Shown here piece after piece: positions 50,930 to 63,026 of a stretch of DNA of 64,000 bases (position 1 is the stretch's first letter; every line of letters begins with the position of its first letter). The notes under the pieces were generated by a model. That model was not told where the DNA came from. It saw only the letters and a program-made list of their open reading frames with translations, and made no database searches. The position numbers and the translations under genes are program-made. Source of the stretch: Oopsacas minuta (lineage: Eukaryota > Porifera > Hexactinellida > Lyssacinosida > Leucopsacidae); NCBI GenBank assembly GCA_024704765.1, contig JAKMXF010000314.1:1-64000 (forward strand), in the 5' to 3' direction.

Positions 50930-51433
50930 CTAGGATGCGACCCGTAAAACCCGTGGTCTGTGGCCCGCTATCAAAGCCCGCGGCCCGCTTATTTATTCCA
51001 CCAGCCCGTGATTTAGGAAATTTGTTTATTTTATGGCACTGTTGGCTGAATTCGTAAATGTATTCTCAAAGAATTGAGAATTCCTATAAATTCCGCGTTA
51101 TAAGATGCGGGAATCGTGTGCGCAACTAGTATATATATGAAACTTTATATATATGCAACACTTTGATTGTTTCGTTAGTTACAGATAACACTGACATGAT
51201 TCTAACTCTCTATGAGGATTATTAGATTAAACGAAAATAACATTTATAATACTTGTGATACTTACATATACTAAAATAGTAATAATTTCATGACCTAATT
51301 CTATAATTAAAGTATATTCATCATCTGTAAAATTGTTCTTTTTGACTCTTTCCAGCCCGTTTTGTGCCCGCGGCCCGTGGGAAAAGCCCGCAGCCCCTGA
51401 TTTACAATAAAGCCCGCACGGGTCGCACCCTAG
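50930..51433. mobile_element. Non-autonomous hAT-like element, 504 bp, with GC-rich ends
   Basis: The left end CTAGGATGCGACCCGTAAAA and right end, reversed, CTAGGGTGCGACCCGTGCGG form an inverted pair. Several CCCG/GCCCGCGGCCCG blocks lie near both ends and the middle is AT-rich. The flanking 8-mers CTTATTAT (50922-50929) and TTTATCAT (51434-51441) match at 6 of 8 positions, as expected for an aged hAT target duplication. Confidence 0.7.
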
Positions 51434-51767
51434 TTTATCATGAGTTATTTAATACAATTATCAAATACCTACCACCTTCTGTCCAAGTAATATTATTATA
51501 AAATATTTATATACACCTGTCTATTTTTGGCATTTTGGATAATTATACATATTGTAAATTGGTAATACGTAGTGGGAACATAGTTTACATGTTATCAAAC
51601 AAATTCACTACTTTCTAGAATCCAACTCTAAATTGACTTGTTTATTCAGTTACGTATACGTATGGCAAGTCTAAAGTTGAATTACATTATGTACATTTAG
51701 TGGTAATTACGTAATGAAAGTGTATGGAATTCGAAAAGTCAAATGACAGAGAAGTAAGATTACTTTA

Positions 51768-51931
51768 GGGTCAAAATCCCACGACCATAATACATTATAT
51801 GCGGGCCAAAATCCTACGACAATAATATATTATATGCGGGTCAAAATCCTACGCATATATTACATCGTAGGATTTTGACCCGCACCATGGATATGCTATT
51901 AGGATTTTGTATTGTGGGTCAAAATCCTACG
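51768..51931. repeat. 35 bp tandem repeat (three copies) fused to a palindrome
   Basis: GGGTCAAAATCCCACG at 51768, GGGCCAAAATCCTACG at 51803 and GGGTCAAAATCCTACG at 51838 are spaced exactly 35 bp apart. The 18 bp arm at 51836-51853 is followed by 12 bases and its perfect reverse complement at 51866-51883. A further direct copy is at 51916-51931. It lies beside a decayed Tc1 copy and may be that element's terminal region or an independent satellite seed. Confidence 0.88.
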
Positions 51932-51949
51932 CAACAGGGCTACGTTTGA

Positions 51950-52790
51950 TTAGTTCTAATTTAATCCATGCGAACAACTTTTCAATAGAGTTGACATCTT
52001 GACTTTGACTTGGTCAGTCTATTCTGTTTTGTTTAATATTTTTGTCAATCCATGCCTTGGTTAGTCCGGCTGTGTGCTTAAGGGCGTTATCCTGCACCAA
52101 AGACCACTCAGACCCATGAAAAATAGTTGCTTGCGTTATCAAGTGCCCCCTAGTGTATTCACAAAGAGAGCTGCTGTTAGTGTTTCTTAGAGAATACTAG
52201 TGGAAACGTGCCTACAGACAAAAAAGTTGCCCAAATGTTGATTTTTGGGTATGTTTCACTGTTATTCTCAGGTCTCAGTACCTTCCTTGGTCCACATGCA
52301 AATTCTTCCACGTGCGATCCGAATCGAAGTCTCATCAGTGAATATAGCATGTTGCCAATCATTACTAAGATATTTCTCTGCCCATTCTAGTCGTGGTCTA
52401 TGATTTTTCTCAGATAGTAGAGGATTGGGCTAGGGTATGGCTTAGTATACTTTAACTTCTTCAAAGCACAGTTACCGTATTCTTTGAGGTGGTAACTGGA
52501 CACTTTTCTGCCATAGATCTAAGAGAAATGTAAAGGGTTTTCTGAATTTGTTGTGCGATACTGTTCGTTATTAATGGGAGTAATTTCGCTGGACTTCCAC
52601 CCCCTTTTATCGTTCAATTGGCAAACATTCACTTAATCGGGATTTTAGGTTGTACACCGTTGATAACGAGACCCCTACAATTCTAGATATTTCCAGAGCT
52701 AAGTGTTTCTTGGCATTTTGAAGTATAATTTCGTGTTTCCTTTTCTCCTGAAACTTCTTGAATAATAAATGCTATTAAGGCAGAATGCAA
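51950..52790 (-). mobile_element. Decayed Tc1 transposase
   Basis: The minus strand reads: HEIILQNAKKHLALEISRIV then GVSLSTVYNLKSRL (HTH, about 52620-52745), a FTDETSIR-type block around the first catalytic Asp (about 52330), YPKINIWATFLSVGTFPLVF (about 52190-52260), and QDNALKHTAGLTKAWIDKNI (about 52030-52100) with the second catalytic Asp. The C-terminal part is degenerate. Frames are broken several times and the ends are not defined. Confidence 0.7.
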
Positions 52791-53237
52791 ATACAGATAT
52801 AATGATTCTAGTAAAAGTGTCTGTCTCATGATGAGGCAACAATAAATATGCACCAAAACCTTTTATAATATAAGGCAAATGTATTCCTAATAAAAAAGTG
52901 ACTTACTTAAATAAAATATTTTAAGTAGATATGTTTAATATTAACTATCTAACTAGTAGAATACTAGATGTAAAATAATATTGCAATTTCCAGATTTTTA
53001 TGAGACATATTGTATATATATGCTGCAGCCCAATTGAGAAGTTTGATCATTCGCGAATGGACTGGCCCGTTCGAGAATTGACCAATGCAACAGCAAATGC
53101 ACGAATTGACCAATTTATTTGGTTCATACGAGAATTACATAGAAACTGAGGTTAACCTTGAGATTCAAGGTTTGTTTATTTTCCCTCTCCAGACAAAGGT
53201 ATTCTGCCTTATCTAAAATACCATACAAATAATACTA

Positions 53238-53733
53238 TAGTGGGTCTATTCTTGATGGTCAATACAATAAAACATTGATTGAGAGTATGTTTAGTGTCAA
53301 ATTCGCAATCTACGTATTCTGATAAATAGTTGCTAAGATTTCTCTGAAATACCCACTAATAAGTTTCAAAATTTCCAACCCTGTGTCACTCAGTGAAACA
53401 TATCACCATATGTATGATGGCTGTATATGGCATAGAGTAGAATGTGTCATGAGTTGAAAATATTTAGCATTAGCATTTAGTATCTAAATAGGAAGTCAGT
53501 ATACGGAGGTTTGCTACTGAGCAGAATGCAAAATTTGATTTAAGAGATTCTGTAAATCTTGAAGTTTTACTGCATTGCCCCTCAAGAATAGACGAGATTA
53601 GATTTTTTCTATGCAAATTTTAGCAGTAGTTGAATACTTTTGTTCAGGCAGGGTTCGTGAAGAACAACGATCACGGGATTTATTATAAATAAGTGGACAA
53701 TTACATGACTGGACAATTAGAGGGAACCCACTG
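53238..53733. mobile_element. Possible Tigger/pogo-type MITE just upstream of the NEDD1-like gene
   Basis: The right end, reversed, is CAGTGGGTTCCCTCTAATTG, with TA at 53734-53735. The left candidate is TAGTGGGTCTATTCTTGATG with TA at 53236-53237. The CAGTGG end closely resembles the reversed right end at 57224 (CAGTGGATCCTGTCTGATTG). The right terminus is convincing; the pairing with the left end is not certain. It ends 56 bp before the NEDD1-like start codon. Confidence 0.45.
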
Positions 53734-53789
53734 TATTTTCTGAATTATGTTTTATTTCTATAGTTTTCATTTTATCTTCATTCTTATTG

Positions 53790-55649
53790 ATGGATTCTGC
53801 TTTGGAGGTAGAATGCCAATTTATTTCAGCTGGTTACAATCTCAAACAGTGGGACCTCATAAAGCAACATAACACTCTCAATTCCCTATCTGACCATGAA
53901 GTTAGTAAAACACCTGGGACTGAATTTTTGAGTCCTATTCATTCTGCTGGTCGTCATTTATTTTCTTCAGTAGTGATTGATTCAACTGCGAATACTATCG
54001 CTGCATTGATTGTTTCTAATCAAGAGTTGTATATATCTACTCTGAAAGAAGGTATGGGTTTCAAGAAAATTATTTTGAACGCTCCACAATGTATAGTATT
54101 TATTGGCCTAAATGATAGTTTTATTGCAGTGGGGTGTAACAAGGGTGTATTTCTCGTTGACACAAAGATTCCTAAAGTTATAGAATTTATTCGTTTACCT
54201 CTTTTTGATCACAAATCTGATTCAGTTATTTGTATTGATTGTTCACATGACCCGAAGAATTATTATTTCATAGCATTTGGTACTGAATTTGGAAATTTAT
54301 TTTATTTTACTTGTTTTCGTGATGTATGTAACCCTGAACAGATTGGAGTTAACGATCCCTCTACAAAAATTATCAGTATTAAGTTTTCACCCCATAATTA
54401 TTCTTATATAGCTACTGCCTATTCAAATTCTATGGTGAATATATGGGATCTGGACACTAAAACAATAGTTTACTCAGTTAGTTTCAACAGTTCAACTCTA
54501 TGCACTTCTCTTGATTTTTCTCCTTTTCGAAATGATATTTTATGCATGGGTAGAAATGATGGAGTTGTGTCTTTAATTGATTTTACCAAAATGCAAAAGG
54601 TTATTCAATTCACAATTCCAGAATCCGTTATTACTGGTTTGTTGTTTGTACACAATGGAATTCATATGATTGTTGGTGATGCAATTGGTCAGATTCATAT
54701 TTATAATCTTCGTACCCTTAAAGCAAGCCGTGCTTATCGCTTACATTCATCCTCTCTGAAATCCCTTGCTATCAAAAGAGCAAAATTTTCTATATCTGGA
54801 ATACAACCCTCTACCATTCCAATTTCGACAAATAGTGAGTTTACATATAGTACAAACCCGTTAATTTCCTCTAAATCTCCACCTTTAGAAGAGAATTCTA
54901 TTCAATATGAGCAAAAATCTAGATCAAATTTAGTTACTCAAAGATCATATATTTCTACCAAAACCAGCAATATAACTAATCTTCCCGATTCTTTCGAATC
55001 TCCAATTATCATATCTCCCTTGCGTGCGAATAATTTTGACTCTAAATCATCGATCCCCTCTACAACTCAGCTATCACATAAAAACTCCAAGTTTTACCAA
55101 AATATTGGTACCGGTTCCGATTTAGTGCCCCCAATAAATAATGATTATTCAATCCCATCTAAAAAAGAGTCTCAAAAGTTAACATCAGTTTACCTGAATT
55201 CGCCACCTTATAAAAGTAATAATGCTAACCTTACTGGTTTAGCTAGACCAAAAGAATTTAGCCCTATAGTATATCCTATATTTGGGCCAGATAAACATTC
55301 TCAAGAGTTCTCTAATCTTCAAAACAAGGTACACTTTCCTGAGCTAGGTAATGACATACCTAATTGTAATTTTGTCAAAGATTCTATTATCAATGAAACC
55401 CTTCCAACTGAAACGGATCTGATTCCAACCAACATATATTATGCTACACTTCAAAAGTTATTCGATAATAATTCGAATGAAATGAAAGAATTCTTTGGTC
55501 AACAAATGATTAATCTTTTGGGTGAGCTAACGAGAAATGTAACTAATCAGCAAATTCAAATTGCTTTATTACACAATAAATTGGATTTATTAAATGATTC
55601 TATAGAAAACATTCACAAAACATTATCAAATAATCCACATTTGTTGTAA
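53790..55649 (+). CDS. NEDD1-like WD40 protein (gamma-tubulin ring recruitment)
   Basis: This single uninterrupted frame encodes 619 residues from ATG at 53790 (MDSALEVECQFISAG). Residues ~1-330 form degenerate WD40 repeats: LKQWDL, IGVNDPSTKIISIKFSPHNY, MVNIWDLDTKT and CTSLDFSPFRNDILCMGRND can be read. The blade GDAIGQIHIYNLRTLKASRA with its HSSSLKSLA follow-up matches NEDD1's GxIxxYDLRxLK-S and HKTSVxCxA. A Ser/Asn-rich linker of ~200 residues follows, then a helical C-terminus (about 535-610: YYATLQKLFDNNSNEMKEFF ... NQQIQIALLHNKLDLLNDSI) where NEDD1 carries its gamma-tubulin-binding helices. Length is close to the family (~650). In animals NEDD1 recruits gamma-tubulin ring complexes to centrosomes and spindles. 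Other WD40 families remain possible. Confidence 0.65.
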   Translation: MDSALEVECQFISAGYNLKQWDLIKQHNTLNSLSDHEVSKTPGTEFLSPIHSAGRHLFSSVVIDSTANTIAALIVSNQELYISTLKEGMGFKKIILNAPQCIVFIGLNDSFIAVGCNKGVFLVDTKIPKVIEFIRLPLFDHKSDSVICIDCSHDPKNYYFIAFGTEFGNLFYFTCFRDVCNPEQIGVNDPSTKIISIKFSPHNYSYIATAYSNSMVNIWDLDTKTIVYSVSFNSSTLCTSLDFSPFRNDILCMGRNDGVVSLIDFTKMQKVIQFTIPESVITGLLFVHNGIHMIVGDAIGQIHIYNLRTLKASRAYRLHSSSLKSLAIKRAKFSISGIQPSTIPISTNSEFTYSTNPLISSKSPPLEENSIQYEQKSRSNLVTQRSYISTKTSNITNLPDSFESPIIISPLRANNFDSKSSIPSTTQLSHKNSKFYQNIGTGSDLVPPINNDYSIPSKKESQKLTSVYLNSPPYKSNNANLTGLARPKEFSPIVYPIFGPDKHSQEFSNLQNKVHFPELGNDIPNCNFVKDSIINETLPTETDLIPTNIYYATLQKLFDNNSNEMKEFFGQQMINLLGELTRNVTNQQIQIALLHNKLDLLNDSIENIHKTLSNNPHLL

Positions 55650-56184
55650 AGTACTAGTATTCTATATTGTAAATTTATGTTATCACATTATCCATAAAAT
55701 TTCATAATTTTACCATGTACAAACAACCTTCGATTACGCAACTTTACATTTCCCGAACTCTTCGATTTTCCAAACATGCTCCCTGATACTTTATATATAA
55801 CAATATCTAATGTTGGACTGTACTATTTTTGAAAGTCGTAACACTAATGCCTCATCACATGAAATCGATAAAACTCTTTTCTACAGAAATTGTATTTTTT
55901 TCCACATTGCTAGGAATTATATTATTTTTGTTTTACAGTTTGTCTATTAAGCACGGATGCCAATCCAATCGATATCAAAGAATCGTCTATTGAGAAAGTA
56001 ATCGATTTTTTCGTCGATGAGAATCAATATTTTAATCGCTGTTTATTGATGTTTTCATACATATTTATCCGTTTTCATAGATATTTGTCTATTTTTTATC
56101 ATATAAATATTATCATTAATTAACGTTTCTTTCGATTTTTATCTATCCGAGAAGTAAGCGATAAGTCGATAACCATGCAAAGTA
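55650..56184. other. Intergenic spacer after the NEDD1-like gene
   Basis: AT-rich, with a CGATTTTT/ATCGATAA-rich patch at about 55960-56175 and no gene. I see no clean AATAAA close to the NEDD1-like stop. Confidence 0.4.
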
Positions 56185-57224
56185 CAGTAGACCATTGATT
56201 ATCTGACACTTCGGCTATCCGAACAGCAGGAAGAATCTAAAATCGTCAATGTATATAGGCCTTATAACACCTGGGTTTCGAATCCCTGTACCCGGATCCA
56301 TTTCACGGAATTCAATATATGTTTGGTATTAAAGCTCAATCCTGGATACTCAATCTTGGTGTCTGTTTTTCAATTCCGAGATCCCGTCTTTTTTCAATTT
56401 GTATTATAGTGCAGAGACATGGGAAGGTTGTATTTTGCCCAGACACTTTCTCATAGGTGTACACATACAAATGTCCACTATAGAAGCACAGATTTTTCTG
56501 CTAAGGCGTTGCCCCGAATAATGTTTTTGGGCTGGCTGCATCCGCTTAAATACTTTGGTCAGCAGTAAATATCGTAATTTAGTATATTACTGTTAAAGAA
56601 TTTCAGAAGCAGATCCTTGTTGCCAAAGAGTATAGAAAATTTGAAGTACAACCGTAGTAACGAATCCACCTGATTTCGATTGTATTAAAGATGGTAGTCG
56701 ACCAGACTTTCTTAATAATTGACGGGATGTACTCGACACCAGGTGCCTAGAATTCAGCTATTGACCTCTGGATACTGTGCCTAAAGCATTAAGAAATTAG
56801 CAAATCCCCTAATGATTGAATTTGGGAGTCTGGTTTGATGTTTTGTGTTGTAGCGATACAAACGTAAACCAACAAAAGGTACTTTAAATTATCATAAATA
56901 TATTGAAATATTTGACATAATAGAACATCAATTTCATTCTTGATTTAAAAGCATTATCTCCCTGATGTTTTAACTGGTCGGACAGTCTGGCTTGGTTAAT
57001 GAATGGTGATAATACTCATGACAAGCTATCCTACTAATTTTCTTTTATGCTACAACCAGGGCCGTAGCCAGCTTCTTACTCCAGAGTAGTCAAGATGGAA
57101 AAATTTCCTTAATACGTATTAGGTAGTCTTATATCTGTTACTAATCCAAATAATATTTCACTATAGTGTTTTCTCCGTTTCGATCCCCATTGCCCACTGG
57201 TGGACAATCAGACAGGATCCACTG
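56185..57224. mobile_element. Possible Tigger/pogo-type non-autonomous element
   Basis: The left end CAGTAGACCATTGATTATCT (TA at 56183-56184) and right end, reversed, CAGTGGATCCTGTCTGATTG (TA at 57225-57226) have the CAGT start and TA target of pogo/Tigger elements. They pair only moderately. A hAT-like end (CAGGGCCGTAGCCAGC) at 57057 lies inside, so the region is probably composite. Confidence 0.45.
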
Positions 57225-57226
57225 TA

Positions 57227-58289
57227 TACAATTCTAAAAATTGCACATGGCACCTGCAAATACAATAAATTTCACAAGCATCACTAAAATCATGTTAATG
57301 TAGCAAGTATAAGCCAATTGAAATTAGCTGTCGAAGAAATATTGAACTCGGTTTTAGCTAACCCCAGCTGATCTATAATATAGGCTTTAGTACAGTCAAA
57401 ATCCTTTTTCTAATGTCTAAAATCTTTCTTAATCAGGGAAATTGACGTGTATTTAACATTTAGAACGACCTGTTTTTCCCGATATCCAATTTACTATGGC
57501 TTATTATCCAGGATTATGTGAGAATAATGAAATGTTGCTAATTTATTGAGTTGGACTAGGGATATGTTAAGCCAGTCACTATTAATATACGTAGGGATGG
57601 CGCTTAGTTCGACAAAATAAAAAATTGTCATTTTAGCCCCAAAATATGTGTTAAATAATACACCTAATCTCTACGATTTTCAATTCGAAACGACATGACC
57701 TGATTTCTTAAATACTTCTTGTCAAAATATGCTACCAAATACTAATCCTCCAATTTATTTAATTTTTCTGAGACAATTATTAATATATTTACGCCCACAA
57801 ACTATATATAATGGATTTATTAGATAGTCTTTCATGCGTGTAAAATCTTGAATGATGCGAGAAATTGAGAGAAACTTTTGTTCACAACAAAATTTGTTCG
57901 CATTATTCATGCTATATAACCTATAATTATAATGTATCGTCATAATGTTTAAATAGAGAAAATTAATGAAAATTCACACATATTGGGTTTGAGCTGTAGA
58001 AGTAACATTTGAACTACACCCAGTATAAGTTTGATAGTATTTTGAAGGTTTAAATTATATTTATAGGAATTTAAGTTGGGTGGACAAAATATTCTTTCAA
58101 AAGGCCCGAAAATCAACATAATTTGGTGAGACTTTGAGATAGTACAACACTCATGTAAGTTGATTCAGATAAAACGAAATTGTAGATTTGGATACACCTA
58201 CATATTTCTAGTCATTCTCAATATATACATTGACAAGATTTAAATATGAAATTTCCATTACTGGAAGCGAATAACCCAGTGTAGTGATA
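57227..58289. other. Intergenic stretch, nothing recognised
   Basis: AT-rich DNA with no gene and no clear repeat boundaries that I can support. Confidence 0.4.
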
Positions 58290-58859
58290 TTGCTTGGATT
58301 TAACAAATAAATCAATATCTATTCTATATCAGTCGTTGCTAGACGAAGACACTGATTCAAATGTGAATGAGTGATGGTTGAATTAATTGTGGATTTCGTA
58401 TCCTTCATGCGGGAAAACATCTGCTCGCAAAACTATGTCTTTCCAAAGAGTGAAAATATTTTGTTACGTACATTGTCAATTTTTGTAAAATTTCTCTACA
58501 AAACATATAAATCTGTCCATTTTTCATTGAAACTGCGAGATACTTCACTGTAATCTCGTTTTCTGCTAGAACTCGCCTTTCCAATTTAGGTTCTGCATCC
58601 TACGTTATACTTGTGAAGCTATAATAATTGATAGAATTTGTAAATGCAAACTATAGTTACCAAATACTGTATCCATACTAGGAACATTGATGCATTTGTA
58701 AAGCATCGATAATAATTTCTATATGGTGATTAGATAAAACAATTATTTTCTTACGATTGCAGCACGTCAATCCACTGTATATATATGAACAATGAAAACA
58801 AGCCAATTATTCGCGAGCGATAGCGAATGATCTCGCGGGCCACCGTTTGAGCACCCTTG
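58290..58859 (-). mobile_element. hAT fragment (GTF2IRD2-like C-terminus) with one terminus
   Basis: The minus strand at about 58375-58470 reads KIFSLFGKT-FCEQMFSRMKD followed by TKSTINSTI, the CExxFSxMKxxKS dimerisation motif of GTF2IRD2-type hAT transposases, with one stop. The + strand at 58828-58859 holds the element's end; reversed it is CAAGGGTGCTCAAACGGTGG. The left end was not found. Confidence 0.65.
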
Positions 58860-59289
58860 ACTTAAAACTAAGTATTGGGTAGTTTACTAAATATGAACAG
58901 AAAATCATTTTGTTAAGGATTCTGATAAATGTGACGTAATGGTAATCAATTAGTAGAGGTTAAGAAAGTTGTAATATTTCGTAACTATTGACTATTAGTA
59001 ACCACATATTCAGGGCCCGTATTAAGGTCTTCTTAGGGCCTAGGCACTTCGGTTACCAAGCAGTAATAATTTTTTGCGAATCATAATCACACATGTGCCA
59101 TGATGATTTTCAATACCAGGATCCCTTGATCACCCTCATAAATTTCATTCATGATTGCATCCCGTATTACAGTCATAACTGGGTTTGAACATGAGGTCAA
59201 ATCAGATTCCGGGATTCAAATCCATAGGCGCTTATCGATTAATCATTTGCTTATTAGTATCATTTTAATATATTAAAACACCATAAATC

Positions 59290-60930
59290 TAGTGGCGGAT
59301 TCTTGAAAACATTCTGGGGGGCAAATTGAACTTATAAGAGCTAGTTTTTGATTCATTATAGAATACTATACAGTACACATACAAGAACTACAATTCATTG
59401 GGATATCTCAGCAATTCGATATTTTCTGATTCTTTATTGTACGTTTCTATTTGTCACAATTAGCCAATATAATTATAGAACCACGAGGAAAGAAGTCTAA
59501 GAATTTGGAAACTTGTTCTCAGAGTATTTCAGCAAATTCAAGCCAAGAAGCTAGCACGCAGGACCAACAGTTGCAAATAGCCAATCGTCTTTACCAATTT
59601 CCTCGCAAAGCGAATTCGAGACGACTCCATTTTCACATAAAGTTGATAATTTTCAATCTTCTCCAGTAAATGATTTAGAAAAAACATCTACAGAAATGTT
59701 GTTGATCTAGGAAGCATTGATAATTTCCCAAGTAGACCGATTCTTAAAAATTTCCCTATTACTAATGAACGGAATTTAGTTTCTAAATGGTATTCAGGCT
59801 TCAGCTGGCTAGAATATAGTATTATGTTGGATAGTGCTTTTTGTTTTGCTTATAGAAATTTCAATTCTGGGAGAACATATGCAAGGGACGTTTTTTCAAT
59901 CACAGGATTTTCTCACTGCAAACATGCATTGGAAAAAGAAAAGGGATCAACAAAACACATCAGTTCTGTGGACCATATGATTCCCATGGCCGGATGGAAT
60001 AAATATCAGCACATAGAGACAAGTAATCCAATGTCACTCGTGAATATTCTAAACCCCGGTAGAAGATGTCGTAATGGAGAATAGAGAATATCTAATATGC
60101 TGATAGAGATAATCGGTTCTTTTGTCTCCAGGAGTTACTATATCGAGGTCATGATTAAACATATAACTCAATGAATACAGGAAACTGAAAAGTTTTTATA
60201 AAAATGCAGCTATCTACGAAATCCACTTTTAAACATTTATTCGAAAAAGTAAAGCACAATATTCATCTTATGATTATACTTCCAAAACAATGTGTATTGA
60301 GTTTATTAAAGCCCTTGCTGATGAGATAAAGTGGATAGTGAAAGTGAATTTGCAAATGCTGGTACTTATTCTATATTAATCGATGAATGTAAAGATAATG
60401 TCGGTCATGAAGAACTAGCCTTATGCATCCACTACGTGAACTAGGATAGCTACATAGAAGAAAGATTTTATGAAATGGTAAGACTAAAGTACACTGATGC
60501 TGATTGAATCTTTTAGATTAGAGTTCTTAATAATCTTGAAAATATAGGTCTCACATCTTCTTTTATTGCCTTGGGAGCAGTGGGGCATCGGTAATGAGCG
60601 GCTGTAATGGAGGCGTTTACAGTTAATTGAAAAGAACATTCCAATAGTTACTTTACATTCACTGCACTGCACATCAGCTCAATTTAATAGTTCTTACATA
60701 CCTAAAAAGTATCAGTGCGGCAAAAGGATTGTTTGACGTGCAACAGTCACTTAACAACGTGTTTAATGTTGCCAATAATAGGGAATTTCGGAGAAACACA
60801 AAAAGAGGTGTATACTAATGAACCTATTGTCTCTGCTGAAAGTCTTACAGACACAAGGTGGTCTTGTAGATTCTTTGCTTTCGAGACAATTTATCGCAAA
60901 CTGAAAGCAATTATAATAAATAGTAAATGA
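59290..60930 (+). mobile_element. hAT transposase relic of the ZMYM1-like type, + strand
   Basis: A terminus-like TAGTGGCGGATTCTTG followed by a G-run lies at 59290. The + strand then gives, in order: WYSGFSWLEYSIMLDSAFCF then AYRNF (59788-59870), ITGFSHCKHALEKEKGSTKH (59900-59960, the TTF zinc-finger region), NAGTYSILIDECKDNVGHEE then LALCIHYVN (60355-60441, catalytic-region Asp), a GASVMSGCNGGVYS block (about 60580-60620) and IHCTAHQLNLIVLTYLKSIS (about 60655-60715). Stops and frameshifts are present and the C-terminal dimerisation region is missing. The right end is uncertain (G/C-rich text near 61310-61440). Confidence 0.75.
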
Positions 60931-61698
60931 ATTTTCTTTCGAATTTAATGACTTTGTCAACAAATATGACTTGTATAATGGAGAAATTCAGAATATAACA
61001 TATTTAGTCAATCCTTCAATGTGTTTCTGAATTGATTTTTTTAAAGAATCTATAGTTGTGTTATTTCGTAATTGAACAATAAGATGGTCTAGACTCTAGG
61101 GTGTGAATAATATAAACATTATTAAATGATATCAATAACAAGTTGCTCATATAACATTCATTACAAATACATAAATCAACATTTTTTAATCGAGTAAAAG
61201 TATCAAGTATTACAATCAAGTGCCACATACTTATGTGCACTACATTGAGTAAACTAGGAAATTGGAATATTAAAATATCTTTCAAGTGAGCATAATTTTT
61301 TCAAAGAAAATTGGGGCAGCCCCCCAATTTCAGGCTCTTTTCAAAACTGGGGGAAGGTTGTAAAGAACATTCCCTTGGATTAGTATATAACTCTCTCCGG
61401 ACTGTTGTTAGACTTCTAAGCCACCCCATTGTTTGTGGCGGGTGTATTTTTAATGGAAAATCGAGTAAATTTTGGGGAAAATTCAGTATTTGAGTTTAGG
61501 ACCAATTCCAGTTACTCCATTCGATATTGCAATTTACGATACATACCAAAATCCATAGCTAGGCCATTTCAAAAATCGAATATTAGCTCAAATTCCAATT
61601 TCAACAATTATGACAAAATCCCAATTCTAAATTTATGAGAAATTCCAATTTCGAAAGTAGGTGCAAATTTCAATTTTAGCTTAGGGCACATGCTATAC
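60931..61698. other. Intergenic stretch after the hAT relic
   Basis: AT-rich. 61312-61440 has two G/C-run patches that may be the right end of the preceding hAT. 61500-61680 is built of loosely repeated CAATTYCRA units. No gene is supported. Confidence 0.4.
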
Positions 61699-62208
61699 CA
61701 GGGCTGTAACCATGAAAATTCGAGTGGTCCGATTGGATACAGCACAAACAAGAAAAAGTGATCAGGTTAACTTGCACAACTGGACCAGTTGATGACATAA
61801 TGAAAAATATGCTAGCAAAATCGGTCAGGTTGAAAACTGACTAACCGGAGCAATGGCTACGGCCATACAGTATAGTATATATTATATAAAAGTGTGACTA
61901 TAGCCAGGGCTATAATTCTAATGCAATGATATTATTAAATATTCTCCCAGAGGTGGGTTAAAAGTATACACAGAACGCCAGAAGGATCTAAATCGATCTC
62001 AGATAGTAGGTACGTGTTGAAATCAAGTCAATAGTAGGTCGGAATATAATCATACGCATGTCGCAAAGAAATACAAGAAAAAGCTTGTTAACTAAGAGAT
62101 TACTACATACTATGCTCGGCTCTATGTAAACTGCTTAAATACCGTTAATAAGCAATTCGCTGTATCCCGACCATAACCTAACCAACCTGACCAGTGGCCA
62201 CAGCCCTG
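61699..62208. mobile_element. Possible hAT-type MITE, 510 bp
   Basis: The left end CAGGGCTGTAACCATG and right end, reversed, CAGGGCTGTGGCCACTGG form an inverted pair. The flanking 8-mers TGCTATAC and TATAATAC match at 5 of 8 positions. Sequence inside (GGTCAGGTTGAAAACTGACT) recurs at 42740-42890. Confidence 0.6.
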
Positions 62209-63026
62209 TATAATACCCCGAATAAAGTTTGATACTTAGGACTTCTGAGATTGCCGAAACATACTATAATCGAGGAGAAAACTTCGGTGGCTAAAAATCT
62301 TTATGTATATTGCAATTTTCAAATTCCCGAAAGTAGAAAGTGAATCGTAACTAAAAAATTTTGATGAATTCTAAATTTGATTAGCTACTCTTTTAATGCA
62401 TCAAAATAGATGACCTCCCTAAAGGTAATCAACAACATCAATGCAAGGAGGTACAACTATTATGTATAGGAGGCTATGATATGATGAAATCCTCACACCA
62501 TTAACATCTTTTCATTTTAAGCCTAAAGCTTTAGAAGGGCGTAAAGCTTGTCTTTAACGACCACTCTACGTTCCGAAATATGTGGTTGTAATTCAGGTAA
62601 TCGTTTACCTCAGCTAACTAATAGCTTCATTCGTGGGAGAGAAAGTGATCGCAAAGGTGATACCACTGTGTATCCCGTTTAACACTGGGTAGCTATTGCT
62701 ACCTAAAGAGGGTGGCGTAGCCAACCTTGACGGGCTACTGCCGCACACATGGTGAAACATCCCAGTTGATGCAGATTTACTAGATAATTCAGCAATGTGC
62801 TAGTAAAAATGAAGATTTCATTGAATATATATAAGTATAATGATTGATTGAAACACAGTTGTTTATATTTGTCAATAGTAAACGACCATATCATACAATT
62901 TCTCAAATGCAGATAAATGAAAAACAAGAGTTCTGTGTTGTATATAAAGTTAGATAACGATGGATGATTTTGTGATATAATAGCTGAAAATCATTAGATT
63001 ATAATTAGGGAGATCATGGGAATTGA
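62209..63026. other. Intergenic spacer and DNAL1 3' flank
   Basis: AT-rich, except 62620-62770, which is somewhat GC-richer and contains the perfect inverted pair GGTAGC-TATT-GCTACC. No gene. I see no confident polyadenylation signal for the DNAL1 transcript. Confidence 0.4.

Noticed and set aside
51768-51931. CRISPR-like regular repeats
   Set aside because: Only three phased units, with similar rather than unique spacers, in a eukaryotic genome.
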